Part shown: positions 50,705-59,669 of the stretch, in pieces
How the letters are laid out: each line of letters begins with the position of its first letter
How positions within the stretch are numbered: the stretch's first letter is position 1
Source: Ignavibacteriaceae bacterium
Lineage (GTDB): Bacteria > Bacteroidota > Ignavibacteria > Ignavibacteriales > Ignavibacteriaceae
Reading direction: 5' to 3'
Length of the DNA stretch: 64,000 nucleotides
Assembly: GCA_013360295.1 (NCBI GenBank)
Contig: JABWCL010000002.1
Span: forward strand, 124,001-188,000
Notes under the pieces: model-generated
Told to the model about the DNA's origin: nothing
Database searches by the model: none
What the model saw: the letters and a program-made list of their open reading frames with translations, nothing else
Translations under genes and position numbers: made by a program

Positions 50705-52881
50705 TCGGAGACCTTCAGTTTTGCGAACTTAAGCATCAGGTTTTTAGGATTATTCCCCTCAAACATAACAGTCGCTTTCAGGTTGTCTCCGGAACCGACC
50801 ACATTAAGCACTTTGCCTAATCCGAACATATCGTGGTATACCTTCATTCCCGGCCGCAGATTCGAGTCCGACTTGCTGAAATCCTTGTAATCAATGGAAC
50901 CGAACATTTCCATATACAATTCCTTTTTTGACTTCCGGTTCGTCTTCTTTCCCGCGTTGGGGTCGTTCGGCGAGAAGAATTCCGGCGGTACTTCTTCAAT
51001 AAACCTGGAACGGTTCTGGTATGCCACTTCGCCGAAACGGTAACGCGACCTTGCGTGCGAGAGGTATAGTTTCTTCATCGCGCGCGTCATCGAAACATAG
51101 AAGAGCCTTCTCTCTTCAGGCACGTTAGCTTCGAAGCTGAACTTGTTTGAAAGAGGAAAGATATCTTCTTCAAGGCCGGTGACGAATACCACCGGGAATT
51201 CAAGCCCCTTAACGCTGTGGCAGGTCATAAGGTTAACCGCGTTTGTGCTGCCGTCCATCTTTTCCAGGTCGGTCATCAGCGAAACCTGCTGCAGGTAGTC
51301 TTCCAGCCTGGCATTCGGGTTTTCCTTCGTGTATTGCGAGATTGCCGATACAAGTTCTTCGATATTCTGAAGCCTCTGCAGCGATTCAACAGTATTATCC
51401 TCCTTGAACATCGCTACAAGCCCGAGCTCTTCAATGAGCGCCCTTGTCATCTCTCCGGCCGGTAACTTGTCTTTGAGCGCGATATACTTATCAAGCAGTA
51501 TCCTGAAATGTTTAACGTTCTTCTGGATACGCTCCTTAATATCTATAACCTCAAATACGCGAGCCATCGTCTCGAACAGTGTCACGTTGTGCCTGCGGGA
51601 AAAGGCGATCATTCTTGTGATGGTGGTTAGTCCTATCCCCCTCTGCGGGAAATTCATTATACGGAGCAGGCTCTCCTCATCGCGCTTGTTAACAATTACC
51701 TTAAGATAGGCAAGCAGGTCTTTTATCTCTTTACGCTTATAAAATTCAATGCCTCCCACGATAAGGTAAGGTATCTTCTCAACCCTGAACACATCCTCAA
51801 GCACCCTCGACTGAGCGTTGGTACGGTATAGCACCGCGATATCCTTCAGGTGGTACTTGTGATGATGTATCTCTTCCTTGATCAGCCTGCAGATACTGTA
51901 TGCTTCATCCTTTTCATCAGAACATTTCAGCAGGGATATATAATCCCCTTTTGGGTTCTCAGTCCAGAGCTTCTTTTCGATCTGCTCGGGATTGTTCTTT
52001 ATAACTCCCCCGGCGGCTTCAATTATAGTCCTGGTTGACCGGTAGTTCTGCTCTAGTTTAAAGGTTTTCGCTTTCGGAAAATCTTCCGAGAAGTTTAGCA
52101 TATTGGAGATCTCAGCGCCGCGCCAGCTGTATATACTCTGCGCGTCATCCCCAACAACACTTATAAGTCCGTTTGCCGGGCAAAGTATCTTAAGCAGTTC
52201 ATACTGCGCCTTATTGGTATCCTGGAATTCATCAACCAGGAAAGCGGAAAAATGCTTCCTGTATTTTTTAAGGATTTTTTCATTCTTAAAAAGCTCAAGC
52301 GGGCGAAGGATAAGGTCTTCAAAATCCATCGAATTATTCTCAGCCAGCCTTAACTGATACTGCGAATAAACCTTATAGAATTTTTCATCCATTGAATTTT
52401 TAATCATCTTCTTTTTGAACTTATCCGGAAAGACCATCTGGTTTTTCAGGTAACTGATACGCCTCCGGAAACTTGATGAGTTTACAATATCAGCATCGTA
52501 ATTCAGTTCGGTGATGATGTTGCCAACGAGCGACTGCGAATCTTCAGTATCATAAATCGAAAAATTGTTGGTAAAGTTGATATGCTGCGCCTCAGTCCTG
52601 AGGATGCGGGCAAAAATCGAATGAAAGGTACCCATCCAGAGATAATCGGCTTTGGAACCGATCAGTTCCCTTATCCTGGATTTCATCTCATTCGCGGCTT
52701 TGTTGGTAAAAGTAAGCGCGAGGACGGAAAACGGATCGTGCCCCTGGTCCAATATATACGCTATTTTATAAGTGAGAACGCGGGTTTTTCCGGAACCGGC
52801 GCCGGCAACAATAAGGCTCGGCCCGTCAACATACTCCACCGCCTTTTTCTGTTCAGAATTGAGGGATTTTAAACTTAGCAT
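50701..52881 (-). CDS. UvrD/PcrA-family superfamily 1 DNA helicase
   Basis: The 3'-5' helicase unwinds DNA in repair and removes stalled replication intermediates. I chose the start at 52881 (726 residues) because it gives the family-typical MLSLKSLNSEQ beginning; a frame to 52917 adds 12 unlikely residues. Motifs are complete: Q motif LNSEQKKAV, Walker A AGAGSGKTR, VDEFQDTNKAQY (motif II, DExQ), GDDAQSIYSWRGA (III), LEQNYRST (IV), TCHSVKGLEFPVVF (V) and EERRLFYVSMTRA (VI). The C-terminal Tudor-like region (GMKVYHDMFGLGKVLNVVG) is typical of PcrA. It overlaps the T9SS glycosidase-like gene by 4 nt, an odd operon partner. Confidence 0.95.
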   Translation of the reverse strand: MLSLKSLNSEQKKAVEYVDGPSLIVAGAGSGKTRVLTYKIAYILDQGHDPFSVLALTFTNKAANEMKSRIRELIGSKADYLWMGTFHSIFARILRTEAQHINFTNNFSIYDTEDSQSLVGNIITELNYDADIVNSSSFRRRISYLKNQMVFPDKFKKKMIKNSMDEKFYKVYSQYQLRLAENNSMDFEDLILRPLELFKNEKILKKYRKHFSAFLVDEFQDTNKAQYELLKILCPANGLISVVGDDAQSIYSWRGAEISNMLNFSEDFPKAKTFKLEQNYRSTRTIIEAAGGVIKNNPEQIEKKLWTENPKGDYISLLKCSDEKDEAYSICRLIKEEIHHHKYHLKDIAVLYRTNAQSRVLEDVFRVEKIPYLIVGGIEFYKRKEIKDLLAYLKVIVNKRDEESLLRIMNFPQRGIGLTTITRMIAFSRRHNVTLFETMARVFEVIDIKERIQKNVKHFRILLDKYIALKDKLPAGEMTRALIEELGLVAMFKEDNTVESLQRLQNIEELVSAISQYTKENPNARLEDYLQQVSLMTDLEKMDGSTNAVNLMTCHSVKGLEFPVVFVTGLEEDIFPLSNKFSFEANVPEERRLFYVSMTRAMKKLYLSHARSRYRFGEVAYQNRSRFIEEVPPEFFSPNDPNAGKKTNRKSKKELYMEMFGSIDYKDFSKSDSNLRPGMKVYHDMFGLGKVLNVVGSGDNLKATVMFEGNNPKNLMLKFAKLKVSE

Positions 52882-53377
52882 TATACTCAAATTTTTTTGA
52901 AGCGCAAATTTAAGCAAAAAATCGCTAAAATTAAATGCCTTTTTGAATCAATTGGGGGTAAAAAACTATGACGTGATATAAATCAGAAGTACCGGAGTAA
53001 TCTATATATTAAAATGATATGAGTCAAGAAAAAAAATAATAGCAAAGCAAAAAAATTACCCCCAAAACCGATGAATTTGAGAGTAAACTTTTTATTGGGG
53101 TGTCATCCGGCAGTAATCTGCACGCAAGTAAATGACCCGCGGTCAGTAGTATGCACCCGTAACACGGGATATTTTCCCGTGAACGGTTTAAATTGCCCAT
53201 ATCCGTACTAAAAGTCAGGTCAGATAAGAGGAATGCGAACTTTATAGAACTGTTCACGGGCGGATAATCCGTGATACGAATTTCCCTGTCGCCGCAGGAT
53301 AACATTTATCTATCAGCAAAAGAATAATCATCCTTCATCATTGCATTTACAAATTACCATTTACCATCAGCCATTAA
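52882..53377. other. Non-coding region with several inverted repeats between uvrD and dnaK
   Basis: About 500 bp without a convincing gene. It holds a 10-bp inverted repeat TTGGGGGTAA/TTACCCCCAA (52952-52961 and 53056-53065). It also holds a hairpin CACGGG/CCCGTG (53163-53168 and 53176-53181), a CCCGTGAAC/GTTCACGGG pair (53176-53184 and 53252-53260) and CACGG/CCGTG (53255-53259 and 53269-53273). This may be a structured RNA or a decayed gene. A 93-residue frame at 53024-53305 looks accidental. Confidence 0.4.
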
Positions 53378-53401
53378 CAAAAAACCCGCCGTGCGGCGGG
53401 T
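53378..53401 (-). terminator. Terminator after dnaK
   Basis: A 7-bp stem ACCCGCC/GGCGGGT (53384-53390 with 53395-53401, loop GTGC) lies 27 nt after the dnaK stop. On the minus strand it runs into seven T residues. Confidence 0.9.
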
Positions 53402-53428
53402 CTTTTGTTCTTAACATCGTGTCAGGGA

Positions 53429-55345
53429 TTATTTATCATCTACTACTTCGTAAGACGCATCCTGTACTTCTTTATCATCTTTTCCTTTAGACTTTGGCTC
53501 CTGCCCCATATCCGGAGGAGGGGTAGGTCCGCCCTGCGGCGGCGCCTGCTGTGAATAAAGATCCTGAGCTATTGAATGGAACGCCTTATTGAAGTTCTCA
53601 ATCGCTGCCTTTATCGTATCAGCGTTGTTCGTCTTCAGCGCTTCTTCAAGGTTCTTTATCTGTTCCTCGACTTTTGCCTGCTGCTCGGGAGTTATCTTAT
53701 CCTTCAGTTCTTCAATCTGTTTCTTCGCGCTGAAGATCAGGGTATCAGCCTGATTCTTCGCGTCAGCGAGTTCACGCTTCTGCTTGTCTTCGGCAGCGTG
53801 TTCTTTCGCGGCGTTTTTCATTTTTTCAACTTCATCAGAACTGAGTCCGCTCGAAGAAGTGATACGGATACTCTGCTCTTTTCCTGTCGCCTTATCTTTC
53901 GCGGAGACGTGCATAATTCCGTTCGCGTCAATATCAAACGCTACTTCGATCTGAGGAATACCTCTCGGCGCGGGTGGTATTCCATCTAAATGGAATCTTC
54001 CCAGCGTCCTGTTATCCTGGGCCATCGGACGTTCACCCTGGAGGATATGTATCTCAACGGATGGCTGGTTGTCACTTGCCGTTGAGAAGACTTCACTCTT
54101 CTTCGTCGGAATGGTTGTATTTGCCGGGATCATAACCGTCATAACTCCGCCGAGTGTCTCAATTCCAAGCGTAAGCGGGGTAACATCCAGAAGCAATACA
54201 TCTTTAACTTCACCGGTAAGCACTGCGCCCTGAATAGCAGCGCCAACTGCCACTACCTCATCCGGATTTACGCCTTTGTTCGGCTCTTTTCCGAATAATT
54301 TTTTCACGAGTTCCTGCACTTTCGGGATCCTGGTTGAACCTCCGACAAGAAGTACTTCGGAAATTTCGTTTGTCGTTACGCCGGCATCTTTAATCGCCTT
54401 TTCGCAAGGTATTCTCGAACGCTCAACGAGGTCGTCAATAAGCTGTTCAAATTTAGCGCGGGTAATGTTAATGTTCATATGGCGCGGGCCTTCGGCAGTC
54501 GCGGTAATGAACGGAAGATTCACGTCAGTTGAAGATGATGATGATAATTCAATCTTCGCTTTTTCAGCCGCTTCTTTCAGCCTCTGCAATGCCATCGGGT
54601 CTTTTTTCAGATCAATACCGTCGCTCTTAAGGAACTCTTCCGCGAGATAATCAATCACCCTCTGATCAAAGTCATCGCCGCCAAGGTGTGTATCGCCGTT
54701 AGTTGATTTTACTTCGAATACTCCGTCGCCGATCTCAAGGATCGATATATCAAAAGTACCACCGCCGAGGTCATACACTGCAACGATCTGATTTTTATTC
54801 TTTTTATCCAGGCCGTAAGCAAGCGCAGCAGCAGTCGGCTCGTTGATGATTCTGCGGACTTTCAATCCGGCAATTTCACCTGCGTCTTTTGTTGCCTGGC
54901 GCTGAGCGTCGTTAAAATAAGCGGGAACGGTGATAACCGCTTCTGTAACTTCCTGTCCGAGATAATCTTCCGCGGTCTTTTTCATCTTCTGAAGAACCAT
55001 CGCGCTTATTTCCGGAGGTGAATATAACCTTCCGTCTATATCCACTCTGGCTGAACTGTTTTCGCCGGAAACTACCGCGTAAGGCACTTTTCCTTTTTCA
55101 TCGGTAACTTCGTGGATGAGCCTTCCCATAAATCTTTTTATGGAAGATACTGTGTTTTTCGGATTTGTGATCGCCTGCCTTTTCGCCGGCTGGCCAACAA
55201 GCCTCTCACCTGTTTTGGTGAAAGCAACTACTGAAGGCGTAGTCCTTCCGCCTTCCGAGTTTGGTATTACAACCGGGTCATTGTTCTCAAGAACCGACAC
55301 ACAAGAGTTTGTGGTTCCTAAGTCTATTCCAATAATTTTTCCCAT
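53429..55345 (-). CDS. dnaK: Chaperone protein DnaK (Hsp70)
   Basis: The 638-residue Hsp70 binds unfolded proteins in an ATP-driven cycle. Present are the N-terminal [11 protein letters not shown], the [13 protein letters not shown] and [14 protein letters not shown] ATPase signatures, the interdomain linker and the substrate-binding beta domain ([17 protein letters not shown]), an alpha lid and a Gly/Pro-rich tail ending YEVVDDK. A clear AGGAGA ribosome site precedes the start. It stands alone, without grpE or dnaJ. I see no CIRCE element upstream, but a sigma-54-type -24/-12 element about 75 nt before the start codon. A terminator ends the transcript. Confidence 0.98.
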   Translation of the reverse strand: MGKIIGIDLGTTNSCVSVLENNDPVVIPNSEGGRTTPSVVAFTKTGERLVGQPAKRQAITNPKNTVSSIKRFMGRLIHEVTDEKGKVPYAVVSGENSSARVDIDGRLYSPPEISAMVLQKMKKTAEDYLGQEVTEAVITVPAYFNDAQRQATKDAGEIAGLKVRRIINEPTAAALAYGLDKKNKNQIVAVYDLGGGTFDISILEIGDGVFEVKSTNGDTHLGGDDFDQRVIDYLAEEFLKSDGIDLKKDPMALQRLKEAAEKAKIELSSSSSTDVNLPFITATAEGPRHMNINITRAKFEQLIDDLVERSRIPCEKAIKDAGVTTNEISEVLLVGGSTRIPKVQELVKKLFGKEPNKGVNPDEVVAVGAAIQGAVLTGEVKDVLLLDVTPLTLGIETLGGVMTVMIPANTTIPTKKSEVFSTASDNQPSVEIHILQGERPMAQDNRTLGRFHLDGIPPAPRGIPQIEVAFDIDANGIMHVSAKDKATGKEQSIRITSSSGLSSDEVEKMKNAAKEHAAEDKQKRELADAKNQADTLIFSAKKQIEELKDKITPEQQAKVEEQIKNLEEALKTNNADTIKAAIENFNKAFHSIAQDLYSQQAPPQGGPTPPPDMGQEPKSKGKDDKEVQDASYEVVDDK

Positions 55346-55417
55346 TTCTGGTTCTCCTATAACTTAATTTTATTTATCTTTTAAAACTTAATTCTCGTAA
55401 TTATCTAAAGTTAATTA

Positions 55418-55433
55418 GCAATCCGTATGCCAA
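55418..55433 (-). promoter_or_regulatory. Candidate sigma-54-type promoter before dnaK
   Basis: The minus strand reads TTGGCATACGGATTGC followed by T. GG and GC (55430-55431 and 55418-55419) are 10 bp apart. The only departures from YTGGCACGRNNNTTGCW are at the C-G-R part after TGGCA. The start of transcription would be about 60 nt before dnaK. Confidence 0.6.
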
Positions 55434-55631
55434 AAATTTTAATCTTAAAATATTTCCCGGCAATAACGGTATTTATTAATCGGTGTCCGGTCACAACATA
55501 ACTCCTTTTTATTTAATGAGTTATGAGATATGCTCAGTTACATTTGCCGGATATTATCGGCACTTTATTTACTAATGCAAATTACTTAATATCCGGGCTC
55601 AGGACAAAGGACTTGGCAAACTTTGCGAGTA

Positions 55632-55659
55632 ATTATGTCGGACAATAAGACATATTGTC
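55632..55659 (+). promoter_or_regulatory. Nested inverted repeats upstream of birA
   Basis: Two overlapping palindromes occur 41-67 bp before the birA start: GACAATA-5 bp-TATTGTC (55641-55647 and 55653-55659) and TATGTC-9 bp-GACATA. They probably mark a repressor site. The rest of the 354-bp dnaK-birA interval (55346-55699) is AT-rich with no further gene. Confidence 0.45.
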
Positions 55660-55699
55660 ACGGCACTATCTGAATTTTTGACATAATATTTAGCTTACT

Positions 55700-56485
55700 A
55701 TGGACGAACAATTTGACATTTCGAAATTCTACCTGCGCCTCGATACCGAATGGCTAGGCAGAAACCTTATTTATACAGAGGAAACTTCCTCCACTAATTC
55801 CTACCTGATGGATAAAGAAAATAAAGTTAATAAGCACGGAACAGTTGTTCTGGCTGAAAAACAAACATCAGGAAAGGGGAGGCTTGACCGCGTCTGGTAC
55901 AGCAACGAGGGAGAAAACCTGACCTTCTCTATGCTTTTCCTGAAGAAGGATATACTTTCACTCAACCCGAACATCCTGAACCTGGCTTCCTCTCTGGCCG
56001 TCGCGAATGTTCTTGAGTCCCTTCACTTCCTGAAACCGAATGTTAAGTGGCCGAATGATGTGCTCGTCAACGGTAAGAAGATATGCGGCATTCTTCTGGA
56101 AGCAGGATATGCCGGCTCCACAATCAACCGTCTGGTGGTGGGGATAGGTTTGAATGTTAATCAGGCTTACTTCCAGGGGAATTTTATGATGGAACCAACT
56201 TCGGTCAGGATGGAAACTGACACTGTAATTGACAGGGAGAAACTGCTTGCTGAAATACTGAAGCGTTACGAAGAACTTCTGGAGAAAGTTAAATATGCTC
56301 CCGAGGTTGTTCTGAAGGAATGGTCGAAGAAATGCAGAATGATCGGGGATAGAATTGAAGTGAAGCGTGGGGAGGAATCCCTTGACGGAATTTTTGACGA
56401 AATAGACGGCGACGGGTATCTTATTTTACGGACTAAACAAGGAACAGAACGCATAAGCTACGGCGATGTTTCGGTGTCAGGATGA
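55700..56485 (+). CDS. birA: Biotin--[acetyl-CoA-carboxylase] ligase
   Basis: The 261-residue enzyme makes biotinyl-AMP and transfers biotin to the carboxylase carrier protein. Its catalytic core is intact: STNSYLMD near residue 30, the biotin-binding GKGRLDRVWYS loop (GxGRxxRxW type), KWPNDVLVNGKKICGILLE (catalytic Lys in KWPND) and a C-terminal SH3-like domain. It lacks the N-terminal winged-helix of E. coli BirA, so it is a monofunctional ligase and not a repressor. It is followed by coaX with a 4-nt overlap (ATGA). This is a CoA- and biotin-cofactor unit close to accD and panC. Confidence 0.95.
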   Translation: MDEQFDISKFYLRLDTEWLGRNLIYTEETSSTNSYLMDKENKVNKHGTVVLAEKQTSGKGRLDRVWYSNEGENLTFSMLFLKKDILSLNPNILNLASSLAVANVLESLHFLKPNVKWPNDVLVNGKKICGILLEAGYAGSTINRLVVGIGLNVNQAYFQGNFMMEPTSVRMETDTVIDREKLLAEILKRYEELLEKVKYAPEVVLKEWSKKCRMIGDRIEVKRGEESLDGIFDEIDGDGYLILRTKQGTERISYGDVSVSG

Positions 56486-57225
56486 GGCTCGCTCTCGATA
56501 TAGGTAATACCAATACAAAATTCGGGCTGTTTGATAATCGCGCGCTAAGCATCGCGGGCATCATCAGGGAGCCGGATGAACTTTTACCTGTACTTGGTAA
56601 TAACAAAATAGAGATAGTCGTAATTAGTTCGGTTCAGCCGGAAATCGAGGCAAGCATCCGCTCTGTTATTTCAGCCGCGGGAGTTCCTGTTACCACGCTC
56701 ACATCTGCTAACGATTACGGTTTCACAAATGAATATAAAACCAGGGAAACACTTGGTATAGACCGGCTCTGCGGAATAGCAGGTGCTCTCGAACTGACTG
56801 AATCCTCAGGAAGCCTCAATCTCAAAAGAGAAAGATTTGTCATCACAATCGACTGCGGAACCGCGACAACCATAAATGTACTCGACGGTAAACGGTTCAT
56901 CGGCGGCATCATAATGCCGGGTATGATGACAATGGCTAAATCACTGAATCTGAATACCGCACAGCTGCCCGAGGTTGTCCCGGCAGGGGATGTACCGCTC
57001 ATCGGCGCGAGCACCATAGAGTGCATAAAAAGCGGAATAGTTAATTCCACAGTCGGACTGATTGACAGGATAGTGAACGAACTGAGGCTGGATTTTAACG
57101 GCTATAATATGTTTCTCACCGGCGGGAACACACAGTATCTGCGGAAATCGCTTAAGTACAATTTTATCGAAAATGAAAATCTTGTGCTGTACGGCGTGAA
57201 CCGGATGGCGGAGAAATTTTTATAA
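56482..57225 (+). CDS. coaX: Type III pantothenate kinase
   Basis: It phosphorylates pantothenate, the first step of CoA synthesis. The 247-residue ASKHA-fold enzyme shows LALDIGNTNTKFGLF (phosphate loop), the TRETLGIDRLCGIAGA motif (about 84-99, catalytic Asp in GIDR), and TIDCGTATTINVLDG with FIGGIIMPGM in the substrate pocket. Its start overlaps the birA stop by 4 nt. It ends 12 nt from the convergent panC gene, which makes the preceding precursor, so both pantothenate steps are together here but on opposite strands. I see no terminator in the short gap. Confidence 0.96.
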   Translation: MRLALDIGNTNTKFGLFDNRALSIAGIIREPDELLPVLGNNKIEIVVISSVQPEIEASIRSVISAAGVPVTTLTSANDYGFTNEYKTRETLGIDRLCGIAGALELTESSGSLNLKRERFVITIDCGTATTINVLDGKRFIGGIIMPGMMTMAKSLNLNTAQLPEVVPAGDVPLIGASTIECIKSGIVNSTVGLIDRIVNELRLDFNGYNMFLTGGNTQYLRKSLKYNFIENENLVLYGVNRMAEKFL

Positions 57226-57237
57226 TAGGATTTTTAT

Positions 57238-58089
57238 TCAGACTCTGATTAGGAGGTTATCAATCAGCCGTGTAGCACCGATACGGCAGGCGATGAGAAT
57301 AAAATATTCACTTCCCCACTTTAATATTTCCGCTTCTTCAAACGTTCTGCTATTAACAATTCTCACGTAATCAGGCGAAGCGGTCTTAACTTTTTTCAAT
57401 TGGCTCATTATCACTTCTTCGAGCAGTTTCGCGTCCCTCTCCCCCTGCTTAATGAGCGTCTCAGCCAGCGCAAGTGAACGAAATAAAACAAGCGCGTCTG
57501 ATCGTTCTGAGGCGCCGAGGTATTTATTCCTTGAACTCATCGCGAGCCCGTCTTCTTCTCTTACGATCGGCATCACAATAATTCTCACCGGGATTTTCAG
57601 ATCATCGGCCATTGCTTTTATAACAGCGCACTGCTGCGCGTCCTTCTGCCCGAAATAGGCAGAGTCCGGTTGCACAAGATTGAAAAGAATGTTGACGATG
57701 GTTGTCACTCCCCTGAAATGTCCGGGGCGGAATTCACCTTCCAGAGTTTTTGTTATCTGTTCGGCGTTCACGTAAGTCTGGTAACCGGAGGGATATATTG
57801 AACGGTCTTCGGGAGTAAAAAGCACATCACAGCCGGCAGCTATGAGCAGTTCTTTATCCCTTCCAAGATCGCGTGGATACTTGCCAAAATCCTCATTGGC
57901 TCCGAACTGGGCGGGATTTACATATATTGAAGCCACAGTATAGTCATTATCATTTTTACTGCGTTCCACCAAAGAGAGGTGCCCACGGTGGAGGTAGCCC
58001 ATTGTAGGTACAAATCCGATCCTCTTGCCGCTTCTTTTAATCCCGGATGACCAGGACTGCATTTCCCTCAGATCACTGATGACTTTAAT
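57238..58089 (-). CDS. panC: Pantothenate synthetase, probable ATT start codon
   Basis: It condenses pantoate and beta-alanine using ATP. The first ATG (58062) gives only 274 residues and misses the first beta strand. Nine codons further upstream, directly after an in-frame stop, ATT (58087-58089) preceded by a GAGG ribosome site at 5-nt spacing yields the family-like beginning (I/M)KVISDLREM and 283 residues, the typical length. ATG at 58062 remains the conservative alternative. Active-site motifs: FVPTMGYLHRGHLSLV (nucleotide HIGH-like), YFGQKDAQQ, and SSRNKYL near residue 185. Its start lies 7 nt after the accD stop, so it is probably coupled to that gene. Confidence 0.93.
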   Translation of the reverse strand: MKVISDLREMQSWSSGIKRSGKRIGFVPTMGYLHRGHLSLVERSKNDNDYTVASIYVNPAQFGANEDFGKYPRDLGRDKELLIAAGCDVLFTPEDRSIYPSGYQTYVNAEQITKTLEGEFRPGHFRGVTTIVNILFNLVQPDSAYFGQKDAQQCAVIKAMADDLKIPVRIIVMPIVREEDGLAMSSRNKYLGASERSDALVLFRSLALAETLIKQGERDAKLLEEVIMSQLKKVKTASPDYVRIVNSRTFEEAEILKWGSEYFILIACRIGATRLIDNLLIRV

Positions 58090-58096
58090 AGCCGCC

Positions 58097-58936
58097 TCAG
58101 GTCATTAATTCGAGTAACTGCGAAATAGTATGTTTCATATCCTTGCGGTGCACAACCTTATCCACAAAGCCGTGATCAAGCAGGAACTCGGATTTCTGAA
58201 AACCTTCCGGAAGATCCCTTCCGATAGTCTGCTTAATTACACGCGGTCCCGCAAATCCTATCAGCGCTTTTGGTTCGGCAATGTTTATATCGCCGAGCAT
58301 CGCGTAACTCGCGGTCGTGCCACCGGTAGTGGGGTCGGTCATTATTGAAATGTAAGGAATCCCTTCCCTGTCAAGAACGCTGAGCCTCGCGCTGGTTTTT
58401 GCCATCTGCATCAGGGAAAGAGCGCCCTCCATCATTCTCGCTCCGCCTGAGGCAGAAACAATGATAAGGGGTATTCTGCTTTTGGCTGCTTTATCAGCGA
58501 GCCTCGCGAGTTTCTCGCCGACAACAGATCCCATACTTCCGCCGATGAACTTAAAGTCCATACACCCGAAAGCGACCTCAGTTTTATTAATGGTACCTGT
58601 TCCCGTCTTCACCGCGTCAAACAGCCCGGTGTTTTTGATAGTCTGCTCAATCCTGTCTGAATATCTTTTTGTATCCACAAACCCAAGCGGATCCGCTGAC
58701 TTCATCTTCTTATTCATTTCCTTGAATGAGCCTTCATCAAGAATAAGCCTGATATACTCATCTGCTCCAATTCTGAAATGATAAGAGCATTTGGTACAAG
58801 TCCAGAAATTGGACTCTATCTGCTTCTTATGAAGTATTTCACCGCACTCAGGGCACTTCTCCCATAAGCCGTCAGGGAGGTCCTTTTTCTGAGTTTCGGG
58901 AGAAATGTTTTCTTTTGTTCTTCTAAACCAGGCCAT
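58097..58936 (-). CDS. accD: Acetyl-CoA carboxylase carboxyltransferase subunit beta
   Basis: The 279-residue subunit transfers the carboxyl group from biotin to acetyl-CoA to form malonyl-CoA. The N-terminal zinc ribbon is present with two CPEC/CTKC-type pairs (CPECG about 28-32, CTKCS about 47-51). The carboxyltransferase fold carries GGSMGSVVGEK and SASGGARMMEGALSL (oxyanion and acyl-CoA sites). Its start overlaps the DUF1573 stop by 1 nt (TAATG), and panC follows 7 nt downstream. accA and the biotin carrier genes are not in the window; the biotin ligase gene is just beyond the pantothenate genes. Confidence 0.97.
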   Translation of the reverse strand: MAWFRRTKENISPETQKKDLPDGLWEKCPECGEILHKKQIESNFWTCTKCSYHFRIGADEYIRLILDEGSFKEMNKKMKSADPLGFVDTKRYSDRIEQTIKNTGLFDAVKTGTGTINKTEVAFGCMDFKFIGGSMGSVVGEKLARLADKAAKSRIPLIIVSASGGARMMEGALSLMQMAKTSARLSVLDREGIPYISIMTDPTTGGTTASYAMLGDINIAEPKALIGFAGPRVIKQTIGRDLPEGFQKSEFLLDHGFVDKVVHRKDMKHTISQLLELMT

Positions 58937-59661
58937 TATTTCTTTTCGTTTTTAGTTACGTCTGCATAAATTGTCAGCACCTTCATCGGGCTGCTTTTTT
59001 CATTCGTCGTGACCGTTATGTTCCGGCTCATTCTTCCTGACCTGTTTGAGGTGTCGAGTTCAATCTGCAGTCTGCCGCTTTCGCCCGGCTTCAGGTTTTT
59101 CCCTTCAACTACTGCAGCAGTACATCCGCAGGAAGTTCTTACATCCGAGATAACAAGGTCTTCATCACCGGTGTTTTTATATGTAAATGTATATGGGACT
59201 TTCTTCCCTTCAGCTACTATTCCAAAATCGTACTGAAGTGAATTGAAAGTGATCTTAGGTCCTGCGGGTCCGCCCTGCGAGGCACCGCTCAGTATGTTTC
59301 CTTTAATTGTAAGCCTGACCTGCGGGGAGGTCTTGTCATTAGTCATCACTGAAATATATTTGACCTGAGGGCCTGACCTTCCGGTGGAGTTGAATTCCAC
59401 ACCCAGGGGAACGGACTCTCCCGGTTTAAGTTCACGCTTTGATAATTCTGTCGCGGTACATCCGCAGGATGTAATAACATTCTCAATTTTCAGTACATCA
59501 CCGCCATTATTGGCTATCGTGAAATTATGCTTTACGATCTCACCCGGTTTTATATCACCAAAATCATGCGTGTCCGAACTGACGGCGATCTTCGGCCCCT
59601 GCAACTGGGCGAATACGAGTGATGCGCCGATGAATAAAAGATAAAATAGCTTGCTTCTCAT
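58936..59661 (-). CDS. Secreted protein with two DUF1573 domains
   Basis: I chose the start at 59661 because it puts a clean signal peptide first (MRSKLFYLLFIGASLVFAQ); an ATG at 59673 overlapping the tsaB stop is also possible. Two DUF1573 (Ig-like, ASPM/hydin-type) repeats of about 100 residues each follow. Each contains DFGDI or DFGIV, a TSCGCTA motif with two Cys, and a LKPGES turn. The family is common in secreted proteins of this phylum; function is unknown. The Cys pair in each repeat may bind a metal or form a disulfide. It lies between tsaB and accD within a tightly overlapping operon. Confidence 0.88.
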   Translation of the reverse strand: MRSKLFYLLFIGASLVFAQLQGPKIAVSSDTHDFGDIKPGEIVKHNFTIANNGGDVLKIENVITSCGCTATELSKRELKPGESVPLGVEFNSTGRSGPQVKYISVMTNDKTSPQVRLTIKGNILSGASQGGPAGPKITFNSLQYDFGIVAEGKKVPYTFTYKNTGDEDLVISDVRTSCGCTAAVVEGKNLKPGESGRLQIELDTSNRSGRMSRNITVTTNEKSSPMKVLTIYADVTKNEKK

Positions 59662-59669
59662 ACAGTCAA

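Noticed and set aside
53024-53305. 93-residue minus-strand frame downstream of dnaK
   Set aside because: Composition and pattern look random; it runs through inverted repeats and has no convincing ribosome site.
55614-55626. TGGCAAACTTTGC as a plus-strand sigma-54 promoter for birA
   Set aside because: The GG-GC spacing is 8 bp instead of 10, so the element is unlikely to work; it is better seen as a small palindrome.
55346-55699. CIRCE (HrcA) operator upstream of dnaK
   Set aside because: The TTAGCACTC-N9-GAGTGCTAA pattern is not present.
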